This document shows positions 57,319-64,000 of a stretch of DNA of 64,000 bases, in pieces. The stretch lies in assembly GCF_000383855.1 (NCBI RefSeq), contig NZ_KB912877.1:124001-188000 (forward strand), read 5' to 3'. Both the position numbers and the translations under genes were made by a program. How positions within the stretch are numbered: the stretch's first letter is position 1; each line of letters begins with the position of its first letter. Below the pieces are notes generated by a model. The model did no database searches and was not told the origin of the DNA. It worked only from the letters and a program-made list of their open reading frames with translations. Origin of the DNA: Methylobacter marinus A45 (GTDB taxonomy: Bacteria > Pseudomonadota > Gammaproteobacteria > Methylococcales > Methylomonadaceae).

Positions 57319-57741
57319 TTAAGAGCTGGTTCGTAAAAAATTCCAGAAAAACAAAGCCGCCGCGAGTTTGCCGAAGACGACGTGCACCATCAGTCCATTG
57401 TAAGAACGCACTTTACTGGCTCATTCAATGCCTGTCTTTTCTTCAATCCAGGCAAATAAGGCTTCAATTGGTGCCAGACACGAGAAACGGCTGTGGGCTA
57501 CCATTGATCCTGAGGTTCCAGATAGCGCTACCCTTTTTGTTTTTTAACCGGTGTCAAGACAGTCAGGTTCTTGGCCTGCCTGACGGCTTCGGCATCGGGT
57601 TGCCGGCTGCCGATCACATGCACACGCACGCCATAAAAGTACAGCTTCTTGGTGGCACAATAGCCTGAGTCCGCCAACTCTTTCGCAACGCAGGCTTTAG
57701 ATGTATTGGGGTGAGTGATGTCTTCCTCAATAGTTTAACGG
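57319..57741 (-). pseudogene. IS982-family transposase remnant
   Basis: The C-terminal half of an IS982-type transposase in broken frames. Recognisable pieces: SGYCATKKLYFYGVRVHVIG (57678-57619 region), APIEALFAWIEEKTGIE, then an in-frame stop, then ASKVRSYNGLMVH and FGKLAAALFFWNF. The N-terminal half and both insertion ends are not seen, and several frameshifts or stops are present. It marks past insertion at the end of the module. Confidence 0.75.
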
Positions 57742-57806
57742 TATCGATGAACTGGCTTCTATTTAGCTCTTAATTCGCATTAAAGTTTTGTCCTTCTCTC
57801 CTATGC

Positions 57807-58658
57807 TCATAAATCATCAGTGCGGCGGGTGCGCACTTGATAATAAACTTTTCCGGAAAGATTTTTGGTTAAGGCTTGCCCTCCCCAGTGCATCACACGC
57901 CAATGCGAAGGATTGAACATCACCAGCGGCTGATTGATCAGAAATTGTGCATTCCGGACAGGTCCCCGAAGCTTGAGGCTCCATACCCCGGTCATATGAT
58001 TAAAACTGGCAAAATTAGCTTTTCTCGCTTCGTAGTCAGCCGTTATATCCACAAGTACATGATACAGACTCTCGATGGCCATGTAGCGATTGATGCGGGC
58101 GGGGTCGGCCCGACTGAAGTCATCGAAGCCATCGGATCCCGGGTCTTCTACCCTGATAGACTCTTTCGGGCCTTCAACAATATTCCAGCGCTGCCACGCT
58201 ACGCCTTGGGCAATCTCATCGACCTGCAAATTCGTCAATTGCTTCTCAACAGACAAATTGTCGAGATGAGACTCCCCTCCTCCACTAAACCGGTTTACCC
58301 ATTTTTCATAGGTGGCGCCACTGGCATTCTGTGCTGTCGGGCCAATCGCCTCTTTAGTGAGCTTTATGCGTCTCTTTATTAAAGGACTCAAACGCATGCC
58401 ATAGAGATCCAGAAGCATTTCCACAACATCCCACTCGCAAAAGACAATGGCAACCTTGAAAGAATCTCTAAGCGTTTTCCATGGAATGTTGTGATGCCAT
58501 GTGAAGTCATACGCGAGGTTACCGTTGGTCGGATTGACCGGGGCGGGAGGCGGGAATAATCCGGCTGCCCGCGCGTCCTGGATTTTCCAATCGGTTCGAG
58601 TCCAATGGTTCGGAGAATCCGGTCTATCAAGGCCATCGAGAATTGGGCTGTTCGGCAT
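57807..58658 (-). CDS. HHNIPW-motif protein, putative polymorphic toxin/effector
   Basis: The 283-residue protein has no signal peptide. It starts with a Pro- and Asn-rich segment and has FTWHHNIPWKTLRDSF at residues 52-67. H-H-x-I-P with a following LRD resembles the HNH-like nuclease centres of polymorphic toxins. The rest is helical and ends in LSGKVYYQVRTRRTDDL. I know of no firm family. Start at 58658 because GGAG lies upstream; the frame to 58697 has a hydrophobic extension that lacks a ribosome site. Lies among T6SS-linked effector genes. Confidence 0.6.
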   Translation of the reverse strand: MPNSPILDGLDRPDSPNHWTRTDWKIQDARAAGLFPPPAPVNPTNGNLAYDFTWHHNIPWKTLRDSFKVAIVFCEWDVVEMLLDLYGMRLSPLIKRRIKLTKEAIGPTAQNASGATYEKWVNRFSGGGESHLDNLSVEKQLTNLQVDEIAQGVAWQRWNIVEGPKESIRVEDPGSDGFDDFSRADPARINRYMAIESLYHVLVDITADYEARKANFASFNHMTGVWSLKLRGPVRNAQFLINQPLVMFNPSHWRVMHWGGQALTKNLSGKVYYQVRTRRTDDL

Positions 58659-58735
58659 AACAATACTCCATACAAAATTAGAAAAAAATAAGGTCAAAAA
58701 GCATAAACAGTCAGGCCCTGCACCAGCACATCCTC

Positions 58736-58890
58736 AGGAACGGGAATGAAACAAGACCCGAGATTGAGGCAGGATTTCCGTTCATGCTCCTGGCGTGCTG
58801 ACAGGTGCCTGGCAGGCTATGTCTCTGTTTGCGCAGTGCCGTAGGACGGAAAGACAAGGGTTGCGAGCGGCATATCATTCACGTTTCTTA
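58736..58890. repeat. Dispersed ~150-base repeat, copy B
   Basis: Inverted copy of 47690-47839 (see there). The outer ends contain AGGAACGGGAATGA and ACGTTTCTTA. The following 58891-59133 shows no gene that I can support: the frames on both strands are GC-rich and without ribosome sites. Confidence 0.7.
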
Positions 58891-59133
58891 ACCATGAACA
58901 TGGAATGCCTCACGTTTTCATCGGGTTTATCCTCCAACCCCATTCAAACTCATGTCCAGCCCCCTCATCCCGCACGCCGAGGCAGGTGCTCGACCGGCTT
59001 GTCTTCCGATCCGGCTCGGCAGCAGTCGGGCAAGCGCTGCGATCATACCGACGCTGGGCGAACAGCAAAAAATCACGACCCCGCATCCTGGCAGGCGGCG
59101 GGAGCACTGTCCGCCGCGGCTCGCGCCAGCCTG

Positions 59134-59613
59134 TCACTCCGGTTTTATCGATCGATCGGTGATATCCACAATATACTTTCGGCCAAGCTCATCAACGATT
59201 TTCAGCTTTTTGCCGAAAAAAGACTTGCTCATGGATTTAATGAAAATATCCTGTACATCCTCTTCCATCACGGGATCGTATTGGACATCGTAGATTTTTA
59301 ACAGCCAACGCTCCTGTCCGCTGGCAACGTCAATTGCAGCGATATAGCCGCCATTTTGCTCCAACCCCCGTTCTTTCCCCCAATGGACAACTTCGTAGCG
59401 CGTGTCGTCTATTACAACAGGCGCTACTTCCGCGGGTGGAAGTCTATCAGCTTGCATCATAACCTTAACCTCTTCTGAATTATTCAGGCTTGTTTCCACA
59501 TCGGGTTGCGCGTACGAATATTTCACCTGCCCGTACAGGAAAATAAAAAGCGTTACTGCCACAAACAGAGCGCGTACTAAAAAATGTCGATAAAAAAACA
59601 AAAAAATTTCCAT
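59134..59613 (-). CDS. Exported protein, putative immunity partner of the M35 protease
   Basis: The 159-residue protein has an N-terminal hydrophobic helix (about 8-28; anchor or signal, SYAQP follows) and a conserved periplasmic domain with YEVVHWGKERGLEQNGGYIAAID, ERWLLKIYDVQYDP, MEEDVQDIFI and YIVDITDR. This domain occurs in many proteobacterial hypothetical proteins. It follows the M35 metallopeptidase gene; a MITE-like element lies between them and leaves no good ribosome site. ATG 59613 is preferred over a GTG at 59622. Confidence 0.7.
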   Translation of the reverse strand: MEIFLFFYRHFLVRALFVAVTLFIFLYGQVKYSYAQPDVETSLNNSEEVKVMMQADRLPPAEVAPVVIDDTRYEVVHWGKERGLEQNGGYIAAIDVASGQERWLLKIYDVQYDPVMEEDVQDIFIKSMSKSFFGKKLKIVDELGRKYIVDITDRSIKPE

Positions 59614-59623
59614 GTAAATCACT

Positions 59624-59762
59624 TAACTGATGTTATGCACGGGTAATTTCATCCTGTGCTGGCGTTAAAAGTAAGTCACTCGCCCTCGGGTGCGTTGAAT
59701 CGGCCGGATCGCCGGTTGGCGTTAAACCGCTACAGATTCAACTGACTGCGTAACATCAGTTA
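59624..59762. repeat. MITE-like element of a second type
   Basis: 139 bases with 16-bp terminal inverted repeats TAACTGATGTTATGCA and TGCGTAACATCAGTTA (one mismatch). The interior has GGCGTTAAA twice and TTGAATC/GATTCAA arms. Its right end supplies the TAA stop of the M35 gene; its left end lies ten bases before the next start. Confidence 0.85.
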
Positions 59763-60788
59763 TTTAAGAAAACTGTTTCGGTCGGACTCCGGCATGTAGC
59801 CGGCCAGATCCACGGCAAAACAGGCCCAACTATCGGCATTATCGATGGCTTTTGCATAAGGCAATTTCGCTTTGTCCGGTTTTAATCCTTGATGCCTGTA
59901 CTTATGGTCCTTGGTTTTAATCTCATGATGAGAAAACTCATGGATAATGGTTCGGGCGCAGGTCCAAAGATTTCCACTCCGGTTGGCCAGTTCGGTAAAT
60001 GCCCCTTCTATATAAATAATCGGAAATCCGCCTCCCTCGCCGCCTGGTATCGCGCCGCCCATAAGCGTGTTTCTGCGGGTACGCCAATCAGGATAATCGG
60101 TAAAAACCAGCGTGTTTGAGTTACAGCAGTCGGTTATCTTTTTGAAGCCGTCACTCAATTTCGCGATAGCGCCGTTGAGTTCTGTTTCCCCGCAATCCTG
60201 ATCCATAAACCAGCGCCGGATAATTTTTTTTGTGTTGTCATTTTTATCCGCGAGCTTTATTTTGCTGTCTTCGCATATCTTCAAGGCCAGGGAAAGCGCT
60301 GAACACATATTCTTCATGTCGGTTTCCGAAAACAGTTCCTCTTCCATGCTTAGCTTGGCTATAACCGATTCCTTGCCTCCCGTGATCTCATCAAAAATCC
60401 ATCCTGCGTGTTGTTTCGGAGGCGAATAAATCCAGACGTCCTGCCCACCCCGTTTTTGAGCTCGATATAAATGCTTGACGAATTTCAAGGCGGCGGCTCT
60501 GTCATTCAATCCGGCAAGATCATTCGTGTTGTTGGCCGCCTCATAAACAACGTCACCGCTTTTTTTGCCGCCGATGACAAATCTGATCAAGGCATTGGTT
60601 GTCTCGGATTTTATTTTTTTTCTTATCTTATCGGGCGTTTTGAAATGGGCGGAGCTAAACCCGTCCGATCCAAACAAGCCTTTGATTTTCGCGTCCTCTT
60701 TTAAAAATTTTTGCCATTCCGGGCCTGTAAACTCCTTCTTTTCAATGACATCTTTCGCTTTTTTATATGCTTCAGTAAAAATTTTCAT
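59760..60788 (-). CDS. M35-like (deuterolysin/aspzincin) metallopeptidase, putative T6SS effector
   Basis: The 342-residue protein lacks a signal peptide. Its C-terminal domain has the zinc motif HEFSH (His283, Glu284, His287) in RTIIHEFSHHEIKTKDHKY and the AIDNADSWACFAVDLAGY ending, the pattern of the lysine-specific M35 family. The N-terminal ~180 residues are helical and without known domain. Such proteases occur as T6SS effectors. It is located between tssH and a putative immunity gene. The TAA stop is in a MITE terminal repeat. Confidence 0.82.
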   Translation of the reverse strand: MKIFTEAYKKAKDVIEKKEFTGPEWQKFLKEDAKIKGLFGSDGFSSAHFKTPDKIRKKIKSETTNALIRFVIGGKKSGDVVYEAANNTNDLAGLNDRAAALKFVKHLYRAQKRGGQDVWIYSPPKQHAGWIFDEITGGKESVIAKLSMEEELFSETDMKNMCSALSLALKICEDSKIKLADKNDNTKKIIRRWFMDQDCGETELNGAIAKLSDGFKKITDCCNSNTLVFTDYPDWRTRRNTLMGGAIPGGEGGGFPIIYIEGAFTELANRSGNLWTCARTIIHEFSHHEIKTKDHKYRHQGLKPDKAKLPYAKAIDNADSWACFAVDLAGYMPESDRNSFLK

Positions 60789-60911
60789 GTTTTATGCCTG
60801 CCGGATTCATTTATGCCGTAAATAGGACGAAGCCTGAAAGCGTCTGGAAAATTCCATGCCCTGACATAACAGGTCTGGCAGGAGAACATTTTCCATTTAC
60901 TAACCCCGGTT

Positions 60912-63644
60912 TCACTCAAACCCATACCCGAATTCCCCGTCCTGCACGCTGACATGCACGCGCTCGACCGGCTTGCCTTCCATCATGCGGTGCAGGAATT
61001 CCTGGCTGATTTTCGGCAGCACGGTATTGGTCAGAATCGCGTCGATCATGCGGCCGCCGCTTTCCAGTTCCGTGCAGCGTTCGGCGATGAGCTTGACCAC
61101 CTCGTCATCATAAGTAAACGGCACTTTATGGCTTTCGGCGATGCGATTTCCGATACGGCCCAGTTGCAACCGGGCAATCGCCGCGATCATCTCGTCGCTG
61201 AGCGGATAATAAGGAATGACGACGACGCGTCCGAGCAAGGCCGGCGGGAACACTTTCAGCAAGGGTTCGCGCAGGGCTTTGGCGATGCCTTCGGGCTCGG
61301 GCATCAAATCCGGATCCTTGCACAGGTTCATGATCATGTCCGTGCCCGCGTTCGTGGTCAGCAGAATCAGAGTGTTTTTGAAATCGATGACCCGACCTTC
61401 GCCGTCTTCCATCCAGCCCTTGTCGAAGACCTGGAAGAAGATCTCGTGCACGTCGGGATGGGCTTTTTCCACTTCGTCCAGCAGCACGACGCTGTAGGGA
61501 CGGCGCCGGACCGCTTCGGTCAGGACGCCGCCTTCGCCGTAACCGACATAGCCCGGAGGCGCGCCTTTCAGGGTCGAGACGGTATGCGCTTCCTGGTATT
61601 CGCTCATGTTGATGGTGATGACGTTCTGCTCGCCGCCGTACAACGCTTCAGCCAGGGCCAGCGCCGTTTCGGTCTTGCCGACCCCGGAAGTCCCGGCCAG
61701 CATGAACACGCCGATGGGCTTGTTGGGATTGTCGAGGCCGGCGCGCGAGGTCTGGATGCGTCTGGCGATCATGTCCAGCGCATGGCGTTGACCGATGATG
61801 CGCTGTTCGAGGTTATCGGCCAGGTTCAGGATGGTTTCGATTTCGTTCTTGACCATGCGGCCGACCGGGATCCCGGTCCAGTCGCCGACCACGGACGCGA
61901 CGGCCTGCGCATCGACGCTGGGCAGAATCAGCGGCGTCTCGCCTTGCAGTTCATGCAGCTTGGCCTGCAAGGCTGTTAGTTCCTCCAGCAACTGTTCGCG
62001 CGGCACATCGGCCGCTGCCGGGGCGGTTTCGGTTTCGGCGATCCGGTCGGCGGCTTTTTCCAGCGGACTGTCCGTGCCTTCCACCTTGCCGGTCTGATCG
62101 CGCAGCTGACTGCGGATATCGAGTATGCTCTTGACCAGCTCGCGCTCGGCATTCCAGCGCGCTTCCAGTTTGCTCAAACGGTCTTTTTCCGTGCCGAGTT
62201 TTTCGGCCGCGAGTTTTTCGCGGTCTTTGATATCGACCCCGACCGCTTTTTCGCGGCCGATAATGGCCAGCTCGGTTTCCAGCGCCGCGATGCGTTTGCG
62301 GCAATCGTCCACCTCGGCCGGCACGGCATGCTGGCTGATCGCGACGCGGGCCGAAGCCGTATCGAGCAGGCTGACCGATTTATCGGGCAATTGCCGGGCC
62401 GGAATATAGCGATGCGACAACCTGACCGCCGCTTCCAGCGCCTCGTCGAGCACCTGCACCTGATGGTGTTTTTCCATAACCGAGGCCACGCCGCGCATCA
62501 TCAGAATGGCTTTTTCCTCGCTCGGCTCGTGCACCTGCACAACCTGGAACCGGCGCGTCAGGGCCGGATCCTTTTCGATATGTTTCTTGTATTCGGCCCA
62601 GGTCGTCGCCGCCACCGTGCGCAAGGTGCCGCGCGCCAGAGCCGGTTTCAGCAGATTGGCCGCATCGCCGGTGCCGGCCGCGCCGCCGGCGCCGACCAGC
62701 GTATGGGCTTCATCGATGAACAGGATGATCGGCTTTTCCGATGACTGAACTTCTTCTATGACTTGGCGCAGGCGGTTTTCGAACTCGCCCTTCATGCTGG
62801 CGCCGGCCTGCAGCAAGCCGACATCGAGCGTGCGCAGCGATACATCGCGCAAGGACGGCGGTACGTCGCCGGCGACGATTTTCTGGGCGAAGCCTTCGAC
62901 CACGGCCGTCTTGCCGACACCGGCCTCGCCGGTCAGGATCGGGTTGTTCTGGCGTCGGCGCATCAGGATGTCGATAACCTGGCGGATTTCCTCGTCACGC
63001 CCGACGATCGGGTCCATTTTGCCCTGCCGCGCCTGCTCGGTCAGGTCGACGGTAAACTGCTTCAGCGCTTCCTGCTTGCCCATCTGCGCCGGCGACATGG
63101 CGCCGCTGGCTTCGCCCGGCACGGCGCCGCCGCCGACCTGAAAGCCGTCGCTGGCGTGCAGGCCTTCTTCCGGCGAACCGCTGACGATTTCAGCGAAACG
63201 CTCGGTCAGGGTATCGGGCTTGATCTTGTCGAATTCCCTGGAGATGCTTTGCAGGGCATGCGTCAGGCCCTTGGTTTTCAGGATGCCGACGACCAGATGG
63301 CCCGAGCGGACTTGCGATTCGCCGAACATCAGCGTGCCGAAAACCCAGCCGCGCTCGACCGCTTCCTCGACGTGCGAGGACAGGTCGGAAATGGACGTGG
63401 AGCCTCGGGGCAGCCGGTCGAGCGCATCGGTGAAATCCTTGGCCAGCCGGGATGGGTCGAGATTGAACTGGCGGATGATCTTATGCAGATCGGAATCCTG
63501 CAGCTGCAGAATCTGATGCAGCCAATGCACCAGCTCCACATAAGGATTGCCGCGCATCTTGCAAAATACCGTTGCGCCTTCTATCGCTTTGTAACATACG
63601 CTGTTCAGCTTCCCGAACAGTGCCACACGACTGATGTCGGTCAT
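60912..63644 (-). CDS. tssH: Type VI secretion AAA+ ATPase ClpV/TssH
   Basis: The 910-residue protein disassembles the contracted T6SS sheath. N-terminal domain (1-160, Clp_N), first AAA+ with [13 protein letters not shown] (Walker A) and [10 protein letters not shown], a middle coiled-coil, second AAA+ with [16 protein letters not shown] and [16 protein letters not shown], and the C-terminal ClpB domain. Long frames on the other strand are GC-rich shadows. It is followed by the effector genes and preceded by tssG. Confidence 0.96.
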   Translation of the reverse strand: MTDISRVALFGKLNSVCYKAIEGATVFCKMRGNPYVELVHWLHQILQLQDSDLHKIIRQFNLDPSRLAKDFTDALDRLPRGSTSISDLSSHVEEAVERGWVFGTLMFGESQVRSGHLVVGILKTKGLTHALQSISREFDKIKPDTLTERFAEIVSGSPEEGLHASDGFQVGGGAVPGEASGAMSPAQMGKQEALKQFTVDLTEQARQGKMDPIVGRDEEIRQVIDILMRRRQNNPILTGEAGVGKTAVVEGFAQKIVAGDVPPSLRDVSLRTLDVGLLQAGASMKGEFENRLRQVIEEVQSSEKPIILFIDEAHTLVGAGGAAGTGDAANLLKPALARGTLRTVAATTWAEYKKHIEKDPALTRRFQVVQVHEPSEEKAILMMRGVASVMEKHHQVQVLDEALEAAVRLSHRYIPARQLPDKSVSLLDTASARVAISQHAVPAEVDDCRKRIAALETELAIIGREKAVGVDIKDREKLAAEKLGTEKDRLSKLEARWNAERELVKSILDIRSQLRDQTGKVEGTDSPLEKAADRIAETETAPAAADVPREQLLEELTALQAKLHELQGETPLILPSVDAQAVASVVGDWTGIPVGRMVKNEIETILNLADNLEQRIIGQRHALDMIARRIQTSRAGLDNPNKPIGVFMLAGTSGVGKTETALALAEALYGGEQNVITINMSEYQEAHTVSTLKGAPPGYVGYGEGGVLTEAVRRRPYSVVLLDEVEKAHPDVHEIFFQVFDKGWMEDGEGRVIDFKNTLILLTTNAGTDMIMNLCKDPDLMPEPEGIAKALREPLLKVFPPALLGRVVVIPYYPLSDEMIAAIARLQLGRIGNRIAESHKVPFTYDDEVVKLIAERCTELESGGRMIDAILTNTVLPKISQEFLHRMMEGKPVERVHVSVQDGEFGYGFE

Positions 63645-63700
63645 TTTTCCCCCCTAGTAAATTTTGTTTTTTATTGTGCTTTGCGCTGCGTTCGGCTGTT

Positions 63701-64000
63701 TTATAAAGGATTCAGCATCAAATCGTCAGCGTCCGTATTCTCGTGCCGGTCGCCCAGCCAACTGGTCCAGCCCAGGCCTGTCTGCCCATCCAGACAGGTG
63801 CCGGGCACTTGTTCTTTTTTCAGGACCAGATTGACATCCCAGACCAGTTCATCGCCTATGTAATTGCGGACTACCGCGATCAGTTGCCCGATACGGTTAC
63901 CGGTCGGCAACAGACTCTGATATTCCGGCAAGCTCAGCGGGCCGAAGCGGATGCGGAATTTATGCTGGCACGCCCAGACCCGTGAACCCAGAATCGCCGA
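63701..64000 (-). CDS. tssG: Type VI secretion baseplate protein TssG (5' end beyond window)
   Basis: The frame is open to the right edge. About 100 C-terminal residues are visible: SRVWACQHKFRIRFGPL, SLPEYQSLLPTGNRIGQLIA, VVRNYIGDELVWDVNLVLKK and LGWTSWLGD, the typical TssG end. TssG is a wedge protein of the T6SS baseplate. The structural core genes probably continue to the right. tssH begins 57 bases later. Confidence 0.93.
   Translation of the reverse strand, partial: SAILGSRVWACQHKFRIRFGPLSLPEYQSLLPTGNRIGQLIAVVRNYIGDELVWDVNLVLKKEQVPGTCLDGQTGLGWTSWLGDRHENTDADDLMLNPL

Noticed and set aside
58795-59301. 168-codon plus-strand frame and a 75-codon minus-strand frame in the same region
   Set aside because: The plus-strand frame starts inside the dispersed repeat and overlaps the well-supported gene at 59134-59613; composition is typical of a GC-rich shadow.
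60954-61979. 341- and 366-codon plus-strand frames opposite tssH
   Set aside because: Antisense shadows of the conserved ClpV gene; sequence rich in Asp, His and Gly repeats as expected from the reverse of GC-rich codons.

Overview
The window looks like a chromosomal segment of a gammaproteobacterium. A methanotroph or other methylotroph of the Methylococcales is my best guess. The clues are a secreted MxaD-like SRPBCC protein paired with a YVTN beta-propeller, a six-subunit Na+-NQR with its own nqrM and apbE, classic gammaproteobacterial housekeeping operons (miaB-ybeZ-ybeY-corC, csiV next to mfd), and moderate GC content. No rRNA or taxon marker is present, so the genus is open.

Layout. 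Positions 1-3,624 (+): the 3' end of a PHP phosphoesterase, then a tightly overlapping GCS2 ligase, M14 metallo-deacylase and YcgN operon. 3,658-5,830 (-): an MxaD-like, YVTN propeller, YqcC and small-protein operon. 5,989-7,862 (-): sbcB and a two-CBS protein. 7,957-15,165 (-): the complete nqrABCDEF-apbE-nqrM operon, including a 59-residue NqrM. 15,500-19,153: selO (-) and a D,D-carboxypeptidase (+) separated by a 927-base AT-rich gap. 19,449-32,764: galE, corC, ybeY, ybeZ and miaB; glcF, glcE, csiV, two small envelope genes and mfd; queA; and tRNA-Leu(CAA). 32,889-37,063: a GGDEF/EAL sensor, a membrane-tethered cytochrome c and a small periplasmic protein.

From 37,555 to the right edge the window is dominated by type VI secretion (T6SS) and linked accessory genes. 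PAAR, a DUF6931 protein and VgrG run on the minus strand. A single-chain TssB-TssC-like protein and a sensor Ser/Thr kinase diverge from them. ClpV/TssH and the end of TssG lie at the far right. Between these poles is a patchwork of probable effectors and immunity factors: an ExoY/CyaA-like nucleotidyl cyclase homologue, a GH19 muramidase with a lipoprotein partner, an HHNIPW-motif protein, and an M35-type metallopeptidase with a candidate partner. Also here is an envelope signalling module: a caspase-like lipoprotein, a lipoprotein sharing its N-terminal domain, two paralogous lipoproteins, a DUF4384 Ser/Thr kinase and an OmpA-family protein.

This right half is full of small repeats. Three copies of one MITE-like element, one copy of another, and an inverted pair of ~150-base repeats flanking an 11-kb block were found by eye. 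At queA, the caspase gene and the M35 gene, the stop codon lies inside the element's terminal repeat. An IS982 transposase remnant is also present. The best candidates for undescribed biology are the caspase/kinase/OmpA lipoprotein module, the fused sheath protein with its kinase, and the cyclase-like protein.
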